A DNA stretch of 64,000 nucleotides, taken from contig NZ_LQPC01000076.1 in the NCBI RefSeq assembly GCF_002101705.1, forward strand, positions 62,001 to 126,000. Reading direction: 5' to 3'. Shown in pieces: positions 1 to 8,700 of this stretch. This DNA is from Mycolicibacterium iranicum. GTDB lineage: Bacteria; Actinomycetota; Actinomycetes; Mycobacteriales; Mycobacteriaceae. Each line of letters begins with the position of its first letter. Within the stretch, counting starts at the first letter, position 1. The position numbers were made by a program, and so were the translations under genes. Below the pieces are notes generated by a model, which saw only the letters and a list, made by a program, of their open reading frames with translations, was not told the origin of the DNA and ran no database searches.

Positions 1-891
1 AACGCCATGTTCGGGGTGGCGTCGGGAGCGTTCGATGTCGCTCTCGTCGTCGGAGCCGACAAACTCCGCGACACCACGTCGGCCGACATGCTGTGGGAAT
101 GGGAGGCCATGGCGCGTGACATGGCCTGGGATTACCCGCTGGGTCTGGTCGCTCCGGCAGGTTTTGCCTTACATGTTCGTCGATATCTCCACGAATCTCC
201 GGCAACTGAAGAACACTTAGCCATGGTGGCGGTCAAGAACCATCGCCATGGAGTGAACAACCCGAAGGCGCGGTTGCGCTTTGAGATCACGATGGAGCAG
301 GCCCTGAACGCGCCAACGGTGGTGACCCCGTTCCGGTTGTACGACTGCGCACCGCAGAGTGACGGTGCCGCAGCGCTCGTCATTGCCGCCGACGATGTCG
401 TCGATCGCTTCACTGACCGGCCTGTCTGGGTTCGCGGTGTCGGGCTGGGCCTCGATTCGGTGATGCATCAGCACAAGCAGGACCTGACCACATTCCCGGC
501 GACCACCAAGGCGGCCAAACAGGCCTTCGCGATGGCGGGGCTGGGACCCGAAGATGTGGACGTCGCCGAGGTGCACGATTTCCTCACGGGAATCGAGTTG
601 ATGAGCTATGAGGATCTCGGCTTCGCCGAAAGGCTGGGCGGCTACAAACTTCTAGAGGCCGAAGTGACCAGCGTCGGCGGCGCGCTGCCGGTGAATCCCA
701 GTGGTGGGCTCAAGGCCAAGGGGCACCCACCGGGCGCGACCGGCGTCGCTCAGTGCGTCGAACTGTTCTCTCAGCTGCGCGGCGAGGCCGTCAACCAAGT
801 TGACAGTGCGCGAATCGCTCTGGCGCACAACATAGGCGGACCGACAGCAGTATCAGCAGTGACCATCCTGGAGGGCCCGCATGGCGGTTAA
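1..891 (+). CDS. Thiolase / acetyl-CoA acetyltransferase-like protein (5' end outside window)
   Basis: The frame is open from base 1, so this is the last 296 residues of a roughly 400-residue thiolase-superfamily protein. The methionine at base 7 is internal. Visible family marks are the C-terminal GHPPGATG loop, which carries a catalytic histidine, the preceding NPSGG, a late HNIGG, and a VHDFLTGIEL segment typical of SCP-x-like thiolases. Expected chemistry is thiolytic or lyase cleavage of an acyl-CoA. The N-terminal catalytic cysteine lies outside the window. The stop codon overlaps the yrbEA start by 11 bases, so it is probably co-transcribed with the mce operon, which ties it to catabolism of the imported lipid. 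The substrate is unknown. Confidence 0.85.
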   Translation, partial: NAMFGVASGAFDVALVVGADKLRDTTSADMLWEWEAMARDMAWDYPLGLVAPAGFALHVRRYLHESPATEEHLAMVAVKNHRHGVNNPKARLRFEITMEQALNAPTVVTPFRLYDCAPQSDGAAALVIAADDVVDRFTDRPVWVRGVGLGLDSVMHQHKQDLTTFPATTKAAKQAFAMAGLGPEDVDVAEVHDFLTGIELMSYEDLGFAERLGGYKLLEAEVTSVGGALPVNPSGGLKAKGHPPGATGVAQCVELFSQLRGEAVNQVDSARIALAHNIGGPTAVSAVTILEGPHGG

Positions 892-1690
892 GGGACCGGA
901 GCGTTGGACGACGGGTATTGCGCTGCCGAATGGGTTGTCGGGTGCGATGCAGGCGGTGGGTGGGTTTTTCTCGATGTCGATGGATGCGGTGCTGTATGTG
1001 TTCCGCAGGCCGTTTCAGTGGCGTGAGTTTTTGGAGCAGTGCTGGTTTGTGGCGAAGGTGTCGATGGCGCCGACGCTGTTGGTGGCGATTCCGTTCACGG
1101 TGCTGGTGTCGTTCACGCTGAACATCCTTCTGCGCGAGCTGGGCGCCGCCGACCTTTCGGGTGCGGGTGCGGCGTTCGGTGCGGTCACCCAGGTCGGGCC
1201 GCTGGTGACGGTGCTGATCGTCGCCGGCGCAGGCGCCACCGCGATGTGCGCTGACCTCGGGTCGCGCACCATCCGCGAGGAGATCGACGCGATGGAAGTG
1301 CTGGGCATCAACCCGGTACAGCGACTGGTCACGCCGCGGATGCTGGCGGCCGGGCTGGTCGCTCTGTTGCTGAACAGCCTCGTGGTGATCATCGGAATCC
1401 TTGGCGGATACTTCTTCTCGATCTTTGTCCAAGACGTCAACCCGGGAGCGTTCGCTGCAGGGATCACCCTGCTGACCGGGGTTCCGGAGGTTATCATCTC
1501 GTGTATCAAGGCTGCGTTGTTCGGGCTGATCGCGGGGCTGGTGGCCTGCTATCGCGGCTTGACGATCACCGGTGGCGGCGCGAAAGCCGTCGGTAACGCG
1601 GTCAACGAGACGGTGGTGTATGCGTTCATGGCGCTGTTCGTGATCAACGTGGTCGTCACCGCCATCGGCATCCGGATGACGACGGGATAG
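881..1690 (+). CDS. yrbEA: YrbEA, MlaE-family permease of an Mce lipid importer
   Basis: This 269-residue integral membrane protein has about five or six hydrophobic segments. It carries the MlaE/YrbE signature EEIDAMEVLGINPVQRLV near residue 133. With YrbEB it should form the inner-membrane permease pair of an Mce transporter driven by the MceG (Mkl) ATPase, which is not encoded here. The ATG at 881 has a GGAGGG ribosome site a few bases upstream, inside the end of the thiolase gene. The mce locus number cannot be assigned by eye. The context is not that of mce4, where yrbE4A follows hsd4A-type steroid genes. Confidence 0.95.
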   Translation: MAVKGPERWTTGIALPNGLSGAMQAVGGFFSMSMDAVLYVFRRPFQWREFLEQCWFVAKVSMAPTLLVAIPFTVLVSFTLNILLRELGAADLSGAGAAFGAVTQVGPLVTVLIVAGAGATAMCADLGSRTIREEIDAMEVLGINPVQRLVTPRMLAAGLVALLLNSLVVIIGILGGYFFSIFVQDVNPGAFAAGITLLTGVPEVIISCIKAALFGLIAGLVACYRGLTITGGGAKAVGNAVNETVVYAFMALFVINVVVTAIGIRMTTG

Positions 1691-1697
1691 CGCGGGT

Positions 1698-2555
1698 ATG
1701 GGTACTTCGACGGTTATCAGGTCGCGCTTCCCGCGGCTGATCGATCAGCTTGGCCGGCCGGTGTCGCTGCTGGGCCGCCTCGGTGACCATGTGCTGTTCT
1801 ACGGTCGTGCGCTGGGCGGGGTGCCGCACGCGGCGGTGCACTTCCGCAAGGAGATCATCCGGCTGATCGCCGAGATCTCCATGGGTGCAGGGACGTTGGC
1901 GATGATCGGCGGCACCGTGGTGATCGTCGGTTTCTTGACCCTGGCCGCGGGCGGCACGCTGGCGATCCAGGGCTACAGCTCGCTGGGCAACATCGGCATC
2001 GAGGCCCTGACCGGCTTTTTGGCGGCGTTTATCAACGTGCGCATCGCCGCGCCCGTGGTAGCCGGCATCGGCCTGGCCGCCACGTTCGGTGCCGGTGTGA
2101 CCGCGCAGCTGGGCGCGATGCGGATCAACGAGGAGATCGACGCCCTGGAGTCGATGGGCATCCGGCCGGTCGAATACCTGGTCTCGACGCGCATCGTGGC
2201 CGGCATGGTCGCGATCACGCCGCTGTACTCGATCGCGGTGATCTTGTCGTTTTTGGCATCGCAATTCACCACCGTGGTCCTGTTCGGGCAGTCCGGCGGA
2301 CTGTACGACCATTACTTCGACACCTTCCTCAACCCGATCGACCTGTTGTGGTCGTTCCTTCAGGCCGTGCTGATGGCGATCGCAATCCTGCTGGTGCACA
2401 CCTACTTCGGGTATTTCGCCTCCGGCGGACCCTCGGGTGTGGGCGCCGCGGTCGGTAACGCGGTGCGCACCTCACTGGTGGTCGTCGTGTCGGTGACACT
2501 GCTGGTGTCACTGTCGATCTACGGTTCCAACGGCAACTTCAACCTGTCGGGCTAG
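1698..2555 (+). CDS. yrbEB: YrbEB, second MlaE-family permease
   Basis: This 285-residue membrane protein is paralogous to YrbEA and carries the matching EEIDALESMGIRPVEYLV signature near residue 144. It has several hydrophobic helices. It starts 7 bases after the yrbEA stop, so the two are translationally linked, and the heterodimer is the expected permease core. Its stop codon lies within TAGGAGG, which serves as the ribosome site of mceA. Confidence 0.95.
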   Translation: MGTSTVIRSRFPRLIDQLGRPVSLLGRLGDHVLFYGRALGGVPHAAVHFRKEIIRLIAEISMGAGTLAMIGGTVVIVGFLTLAAGGTLAIQGYSSLGNIGIEALTGFLAAFINVRIAAPVVAGIGLAATFGAGVTAQLGAMRINEEIDALESMGIRPVEYLVSTRIVAGMVAITPLYSIAVILSFLASQFTTVVLFGQSGGLYDHYFDTFLNPIDLLWSFLQAVLMAIAILLVHTYFGYFASGGPSGVGAAVGNAVRTSLVVVVSVTLLVSLSIYGSNGNFNLSG

Positions 2556-2564
2556 GAGGCGGAC

Positions 2565-3758
2565 ATGAGCAAGAGCGTTGGACGGCCGCTTGCCGGTCTC
2601 GGCCTTGTGGTCGCACTGGTGCTGATCCTTGCGCTGGCGATCGGTTTGTTCGCAGGCAAGTTCACCGAAACCGTCCCCGTGACCGTGCTCTCGGAGCGCG
2701 CAGGCCTGGTGATGAACCCCGACGCGAAGGTCAAGATGCGCGGTGTTCAGGTGGGCACCGTCAAGTCGATCTCGTATCTGCCCGACGGCAAGGCCCAGTT
2801 GCAGCTGGACATCGACCCGTCTCAGATGCACCTCATCCCGGGCAATGTCAGCGTCGACATCGCGTCGTCGACGGTGTTCGGCGCCAAGTTCGTCCAGTTC
2901 GAGGCGCCACAGAATCCGAGCGGTGAACTGAAGCGCGGTCAGGTGCTCGAAGGCGATCACGTGACCGTCGAGATCAACACCGTGTTCCAGCAGCTCGTGC
3001 AGGTGCTCGACAGCGTCGATCCGACGAAACTCAACGAAACCCTGGGGGCGATCTCGCAGGCGTTCAACGGCCGTGGGGAGAAGTTCGGGCAGACGCTGTC
3101 GGATTTCAACGCGCTGCTGGCCAAGATCGAACCGAGCCTGCCGAACCTATCGCACGACATCGAGGCCATGGTCCCGGCGCTACAGGCATACGCCGACGCC
3201 GGACCAGACCTGGTGTCGACGGTGGAAAATACCACCACGCTGGGCAATTCGATCGTCGATGAACAGGACAATCTCGACCAGTTCCTCATCAGCTCAATCG
3301 GGCTGGCCGACCTCGGCAACGAGGTCATCGGCGGCAACCGTGAAGCGCTGACCTTCGTGCTCGACAAGCTCGAACCCACCACCGGTCTGCTGAATCTGTA
3401 CAAGAAGTCGCTGTGGTGTGGCATCGGCGGCTTGGTGCCTTTCGCGAAATCGCCACCGCAATACTCGGGCATCATCGTGTCGTCGGGCTTGACGCTGGGC
3501 GTCGAGCGGTACCGCTACCCCGGCGATCTCCCGAAGGTGGCCGCCAAGAGTGGCGGACGCGATTACTGCACGGAACTGGGCCTGCCCGAGATGCCTGCCG
3601 AGTTCATCCCGCCCCTGATCGTCGGTGACGTCGGGTCCAATCCCGCGCAGTACGGCAACCAGGGCATTCTGCTGAACTCTGAGGGCTTGAAGAACTGGCT
3701 GTTCGGTCCCCTCGACGGGCCGCCGCGCAACACGGCGCAGATCGGAATGCCGGGATGA
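2565..3758 (+). CDS. mceA: MceA, Mce-family substrate-binding protein
   Basis: This 397-residue protein has an uncleaved N-terminal membrane helix at about residues 10-30. A MlaD/MCE domain follows at about 38-115, with the RGVQVGTVKSI core, and then a long helical region that in Mce proteins forms the periplasmic tunnel. It is the first of six Mce subunits expected to hetero-oligomerise and carry lipid across the periplasm to YrbEA/B. AGGAGG lies 6 bases before the ATG. The stop overlaps the mceB start as ATGA. Confidence 0.95.
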   Translation: MSKSVGRPLAGLGLVVALVLILALAIGLFAGKFTETVPVTVLSERAGLVMNPDAKVKMRGVQVGTVKSISYLPDGKAQLQLDIDPSQMHLIPGNVSVDIASSTVFGAKFVQFEAPQNPSGELKRGQVLEGDHVTVEINTVFQQLVQVLDSVDPTKLNETLGAISQAFNGRGEKFGQTLSDFNALLAKIEPSLPNLSHDIEAMVPALQAYADAGPDLVSTVENTTTLGNSIVDEQDNLDQFLISSIGLADLGNEVIGGNREALTFVLDKLEPTTGLLNLYKKSLWCGIGGLVPFAKSPPQYSGIIVSSGLTLGVERYRYPGDLPKVAAKSGGRDYCTELGLPEMPAEFIPPLIVGDVGSNPAQYGNQGILLNSEGLKNWLFGPLDGPPRNTAQIGMPG

Positions 3759-4780
3759 CGCGCTCCGTGTCGACCCTCATCAAGTTCGCCATCTTCGGGC
3801 TCGTGATGGCGGTGCTGACCGCGTTCCTGTTCCTGGTGTTCAGTGACACCAGAACCGGGCCGGCCAACGAGTATTCAGCGGTCTTCAAGGACGCGTCCCG
3901 GCTGAAGTCGGGGGATACCGTGCGTATTGCCGGTATCCGGGTCGGCACCGTCAAAGACGTGGAATTGCAGGCCGACAGGTCGGTGCTCGTCACCTTCGAC
4001 GCCGACAAGAACACGGTGCTGACCACAGGCACCCAGGCCGCAATCCGGTACCTCAACCTCGTCGGCGATCGCTATCTGGAGCTCGTCGACACCCCCGACT
4101 CCACCCAGATCGTCCCGGCTGGCGGTCAGATTCCCGAGGACCGGACAGCTCCGGCGCTTGACCTCGACGTGCTGCTTGGTGGGCTCAAGCCCGTCATCCA
4201 GGGGCTCAATCCTGAAGACGTGAACGGGTTGACGACGTCACTGATCCAGATCCTGCAGGGCCAGGGTGGGACGCTGGACTCACTGTTCGCCAAGACGTCG
4301 TCGTTCAGCAATTCGCTGGCCGACAACAACCAGGTCATCGAAGAGCTGATCGTCGACCTGCGAACGGTGCTCGACACCCTCGCCGAGGACGGTGATGAAT
4401 TCTCCGGAGCCATCGACAAACTGGAGCAGCTCGTCAGCGGGCTGTCGGCCGATCGCGACCCGATCGGCACCGCCATCACGTCGCTCGAAAACGGAACCGC
4501 CTCGATCGCAGACCTGCTCGGCCGAGGCCGGGTGCCGATGTCCAACACCGTCGACGAGCTGCACAGGCTTGCGCCGCTGGTCGACAACGATCTCGACCGC
4601 CTCGACGCCACACTTCAGCGTCTGCCTGAGATCTATCGCAAGCTCGCCCGCGTCGGTTCGTACGGCGCGTGGTTCCCCTACTACATCTGCGGCATCTCTT
4701 TCCGCGCCAGCGATCTTGAGGGACGCACGGTCGTCTTCCCCTGGATCAAGCAAGAAGAGGGAAGGTGCGTGGACGAATAA
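3755..4780 (+). CDS. mceB: MceB, Mce-family protein
   Basis: This 341-residue protein has an N-terminal membrane helix at about residues 6-29 and an MCE domain containing IAGIRVGTVKDV. An extended helical C-terminal region follows, with closely spaced cysteines near the C terminus. The start overlaps the mceA stop by four bases, and the stop overlaps the mceC start region, consistent with strict co-translation of one complex. Confidence 0.94.
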   Translation: MTRSVSTLIKFAIFGLVMAVLTAFLFLVFSDTRTGPANEYSAVFKDASRLKSGDTVRIAGIRVGTVKDVELQADRSVLVTFDADKNTVLTTGTQAAIRYLNLVGDRYLELVDTPDSTQIVPAGGQIPEDRTAPALDLDVLLGGLKPVIQGLNPEDVNGLTTSLIQILQGQGGTLDSLFAKTSSFSNSLADNNQVIEELIVDLRTVLDTLAEDGDEFSGAIDKLEQLVSGLSADRDPIGTAITSLENGTASIADLLGRGRVPMSNTVDELHRLAPLVDNDLDRLDATLQRLPEIYRKLARVGSYGAWFPYYICGISFRASDLEGRTVVFPWIKQEEGRCVDE

Positions 4781-5883
4781 TGCTGAAATATCGTGGTGCT
4801 CGACTTGCCAGGGCGGGCTTCATCGGCGTCGTCCTGATCATCCTCGTCATCGCCGTCGGCCTGCAGCCCGAACGCCTGCTGCAGTGGGCCACCGCCGTGC
4901 GTTACCAGGCGCTGTTCACCGAAGCGGGCGGTCTCACCGTCGGCAACGACGTCACCCTGTCCGGCATCAAGGTCGGTTCGGTGTCGTCCATCGAACTGGA
5001 CAACGGCGACGCCCTTGTCGGGTTCACGATCGACGGCAAGTACGCACTCGGCTCCGACACCACCGCCCACATCCGCACCGGCACCCTGCTGGGTGAGCGG
5101 GTGCTGGCGCTGGACTCGGCGGGCAGTGGCACGCTCGATCCCCAGCAGGCCATACCGGCCACCCGGACGTCGTCGCCCTACTCGCTGACCGATGCCGTCA
5201 GCGAGCTGACGGACAACACCGCCAACACGGACACCGCGTCGCTGAACCAATCATTGGACACCCTGTCGGCAACGCTGGATCAGATTGCGCCGCAACTGGG
5301 TCCGACATTCGACGGCCTCTCGCGGCTGTCCCAGTCACTCAACAGCCGCAACGAGAGCCTCGCCGAGTTGCTCAGGACTGCGGGCGAGGTGACCGGCATC
5401 TTCTCCGAGCGCAGCAGACAGGTCAACGCGCTGATTCTCAACGCCAACGACCTGCTCGCGGTGCTCAACGAGCGCCGTTACGCCATCACCAGCTTGCTCG
5501 CCAACATCTCGACGGTGTCGCAGCAGCTGTCAGGTCTGGTCGCCGACAACGAGGCCGAGCTCGCACCCGCACTGGAGCGTCTCAACAACGTGACGCGGAT
5601 GCTGGAGAAGAACCGCGACAACCTCGCCAAGATGCTTCCGGGGGCGGCGAAGTACTACCTCACGCAGGGCGAGATCGTCTCCAACGGCGCGTATTACAAC
5701 GCGCTCATCCCGAACATCCAACCCGCACAGCTGTTACAGCCGTTCCTGGAATACGCCTTCGGATTCCGGCGCGGTGTCGAACAGGGACAGCCGCCGGACA
5801 ACGCCGGACCGCGGGCCGAGCTTCCGTTCCCCGTCAACAGCCTTCCCCAGCCTGGAGACCTCCCCAATGATGGCAACCCGTAA
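4780..5883 (+). CDS. mceC: MceC, Mce-family protein
   Basis: This is a 367-residue protein if the ATG overlapping the mceB stop (TAATG) is used. A GTG at 4765 would add five residues and has a GAGG just upstream, so the start is not settled. The layout is an N-terminal membrane helix, an MCE domain (LSGIKVGSVSSI), then a helical tunnel-forming region. The gene runs 17 bases into mceD. Confidence 0.93.
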   Translation: MLKYRGARLARAGFIGVVLIILVIAVGLQPERLLQWATAVRYQALFTEAGGLTVGNDVTLSGIKVGSVSSIELDNGDALVGFTIDGKYALGSDTTAHIRTGTLLGERVLALDSAGSGTLDPQQAIPATRTSSPYSLTDAVSELTDNTANTDTASLNQSLDTLSATLDQIAPQLGPTFDGLSRLSQSLNSRNESLAELLRTAGEVTGIFSERSRQVNALILNANDLLAVLNERRYAITSLLANISTVSQQLSGLVADNEAELAPALERLNNVTRMLEKNRDNLAKMLPGAAKYYLTQGEIVSNGAYYNALIPNIQPAQLLQPFLEYAFGFRRGVEQGQPPDNAGPRAELPFPVNSLPQPGDLPNDGNP

Positions 5884-7363
5884 GCGGCTGGTGGCCGGCA
5901 CGGCGATCCTGCTGGCCATCCTCCTGATCGCCGGCGCGGCCTTCCTCGTCCGGCAGGTGTTCTTCGGGCCGAAGACCATCACGGCGTATTTCCCGACGGC
6001 GACGGCGATCTACCCGGGCGACGAGGTCCGAGTGTCAGGCGTCAAGGTCGGCACGATTGACAAGATCGAGCCGGAGGGCACGCTGACGAAGATGACGCTC
6101 AACGTCGACAGGGACGTGCCCGTCCCGGCCGACGCCAAAGCCGTGATCGTCGCGCAGAACCTGGTCGCCGCCCGCTACGTGCAGCTGACGCCGGCCTACC
6201 GCGAAGGCGGTGGTCCCACGATGGACGACGGCAGCTCCATTCCGGAGACCCGGACCGCCGTCCCCGTCGAGTGGGATGAGGTCAAAACCCAATTGATGCG
6301 TCTCTCAGAGGAACTGGGACCACAGACCGGCATGGACGGGACGTCGATCTCGCGCTTCGTCGACAGCGCCGCCAACGCAATGGAGGGCAACGGCGAGAAG
6401 CTGCGCGAGACGCTACGTCAACTGTCTGGTGTGGCAAGGATTTTCGCCGAGGGCAGCGGGAACATCGTCGACATCATCAAGAACCTCCAGGTGTTCGTGT
6501 CGGCACTGCGCGACAGCAAGGAACAGATTGTGATGTTCCAGAACCGCCTGGCCACCTTGACGAGTGTCATCGACGACAACAGGTCAGACCTCGACGCCGC
6601 GCTGACCGACCTGTCGTTCGCCATCGGTGAGGTTCAGCGGTTCGTCGTCGGCAGCAGGGATCAGACGGCCGAGCAGGTCCGCAGCCTCGGCCAGGTGATG
6701 CAGGTGCTCGCCGACAACAAGCTGGCACTGGAGAACGTTCTCCACATCACGCCGAACGCGATCGCGAACTTCGAGAACATCTACTACCCGAACGGCGGAT
6801 CGGTCACCGGCGCGTTCTCGGTGTCGAACTTCTCCAACCCGGTGTGGTTCGTGTGCGGCCTGATCGGCGGCGTCGCCAACACCACCGCTCCTGAGACCGC
6901 CAAGCTGTGCTCGCAGTACCTCGGGCCCGCGCTGCGCTCGATCCCGATCCACAACCTGCCGTTCCCGATCAACGCCTACCTGCGGCCCGCGGTGAGTCCC
7001 GACCGGACGATCTACACCGATCCCAAGCTTGCCCCCGGTGGCGCCGGGCCGGGCGACCCGCCCGAGATACCGCCGACCGTCTCGGCATACACCGGCTCCG
7101 GCGACATCCCGCCGCCACCGGGGTGGGGTGCACCTCCTGGACCCCCGGGTATCTACCAGCCCGACTCCGATGCGCCTGCGACGCCGTCACCGGCTCTGTA
7201 TCCGGGTGCGCCACTGCCGGGTCCGCCCAACATCCTGTCGAACATCCCGGCGCAGCCTCAGCCGCCGCAGACGGTCGACGGACTGCTGTTGCCGCCCACG
7301 CCAGCGCCCGCACCCGCGCCCGCTGGGCCCCTGCTGCCCGCAGAAGGGATGCCGCCATCATGA
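5867..7363 (+). CDS. mceD: MceD, Mce-family protein with proline-rich tail
   Basis: This is a 498-residue protein. Two adjacent ATGs (5867 and 5870) follow a GGAG at 5854, and the frame upstream of them is only overlap with mceC. It has an N-terminal membrane helix, an MCE domain (VSGVKVGTIDKI), a helical region and a C-terminal proline/alanine-rich segment of about 130 residues that is probably disordered. Such tails are common in MceC/D/F proteins. The stop overlaps the mceE start (ATGA). Confidence 0.94.
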   Translation: MMATRKRLVAGTAILLAILLIAGAAFLVRQVFFGPKTITAYFPTATAIYPGDEVRVSGVKVGTIDKIEPEGTLTKMTLNVDRDVPVPADAKAVIVAQNLVAARYVQLTPAYREGGGPTMDDGSSIPETRTAVPVEWDEVKTQLMRLSEELGPQTGMDGTSISRFVDSAANAMEGNGEKLRETLRQLSGVARIFAEGSGNIVDIIKNLQVFVSALRDSKEQIVMFQNRLATLTSVIDDNRSDLDAALTDLSFAIGEVQRFVVGSRDQTAEQVRSLGQVMQVLADNKLALENVLHITPNAIANFENIYYPNGGSVTGAFSVSNFSNPVWFVCGLIGGVANTTAPETAKLCSQYLGPALRSIPIHNLPFPINAYLRPAVSPDRTIYTDPKLAPGGAGPGDPPEIPPTVSAYTGSGDIPPPPGWGAPPGPPGIYQPDSDAPATPSPALYPGAPLPGPPNILSNIPAQPQPPQTVDGLLLPPTPAPAPAPAGPLLPAEGMPPS

Positions 7364-8700
7364 TCCGCGGAGCGAAGTCATTGACGATCGTGGGCTGCGC
7401 TGCAGCGCTGTCGCTCTCGGGCTGCGCGTTTCAAGGGGTGAACTCGCTGCCATTACCGGGTGCGGTGGGACGCGGGGGAGACGCGGTCACCTACCACGTG
7501 CAGGTGCCGAACGTCGCGACACTGGAGTCGAATTCGCCGGTCATGATCGACGACGTCGTCGTCGGCAGCGTCGGCAAGATGACGGTGCAGAACTGGCACG
7601 CCGACGTCGAAATCTCGGTCAAACCCGACGTCGTGGTGCCCGCCAATGCCGTAGCCACTGTCGGACAGACCAGCCTGCTGGGGTCGATGCACCTGTCGCT
7701 GAACCCGCCGCTGGGTGAGGCGCCGACGGGCAAGTTGCAACCCGGAAGCACGCTGCCGCTGAACTCGTCGTCGACGTACCCGACTACCGAGCAGACACTG
7801 TCATCCTTGTCGACCGTCGCCAACGGAGGTGGGCTCGGCCAGATCGGCGACATCATCCACAACATGAACACCGCGCTGTCGGGACGGGAGCCCGAGGTGC
7901 GCGAACTGCTCACCAGGCTCGACAATTTCGTCGGGGTCCTGGCCGAGCAGCGCGAAAACATCATCGCCTCGATCAAGGAACTGCGCCAAGTCGCAGGGAC
8001 ATTCGCCAACCAGCGTGAGGTGATCGACCGGGCGCTCGAAGAGATCCCGCCGGCCATCGATGTCTTGATCAGGGAACGTCCGACCTTCACCACAGCACTT
8101 CAGCGGCTCGGAACCTTCAGCGACACAGCCACCCAGCTGGTCAACGACGCCGGAGACGATCTCGTCAAGAACCTGGAGAACCTCGGTCCCGTCCTCGGTG
8201 CGCTCGCCGACATCGGACCCGACCTCAACCAGGCGGTGCTGTGGGCCAGCGCGTTCCCATACGGGCCGACGTTCGCCGACCGCATCACCAGGGGCGACTA
8301 CATCAACCTCTACGCGATTTTCGACCTCACTTACCCGCGGTTGAAAAAGACGCTGCTCGCCGGAACACGGTGGGGTGACCAAAACGCCAAACTGATTCCC
8401 GCACCGGGTGATCCGTACTACTTGAACTACATGTACAACCCGCTGATGATGGGAGTGACGCCGCCTCCGGAGGCGCCTGTGGCGCCCGCGGCGGAAGGTG
8501 TCGCGCCACCGCCGGCTCCGGTCATCCCTGCTGAACCGATTCTGCCGGTGGTGCCGCCACCACCTGCGGCGCCGTGGCTTTCGCAAGCCCAACCGCTGCG
8601 TGGTGACCAAATCTTCGCCGGTCCATATGGGGCGCAAACACCGCCGCCCCCGGCCGTGCCACCCGCACCCGCCGTGCCGACACCTGGAGGAGGTGGCTGA
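7360..8700 (+). CDS. mceE: MceE, Mce-family lipoprotein
   Basis: This 446-residue protein starts with a signal peptide ending in the lipobox LSGC, so Cys22 should be lipidated. This is the usual feature that marks the E subunit (LprK type). An MCE domain and helical region follow, then a proline-rich C terminus. It overlaps mceD by four bases and mceF by one base (TGATG). Confidence 0.94.
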   Translation: MIRGAKSLTIVGCAAALSLSGCAFQGVNSLPLPGAVGRGGDAVTYHVQVPNVATLESNSPVMIDDVVVGSVGKMTVQNWHADVEISVKPDVVVPANAVATVGQTSLLGSMHLSLNPPLGEAPTGKLQPGSTLPLNSSSTYPTTEQTLSSLSTVANGGGLGQIGDIIHNMNTALSGREPEVRELLTRLDNFVGVLAEQRENIIASIKELRQVAGTFANQREVIDRALEEIPPAIDVLIRERPTFTTALQRLGTFSDTATQLVNDAGDDLVKNLENLGPVLGALADIGPDLNQAVLWASAFPYGPTFADRITRGDYINLYAIFDLTYPRLKKTLLAGTRWGDQNAKLIPAPGDPYYLNYMYNPLMMGVTPPPEAPVAPAAEGVAPPPAPVIPAEPILPVVPPPPAAPWLSQAQPLRGDQIFAGPYGAQTPPPPAVPPAPAVPTPGGGG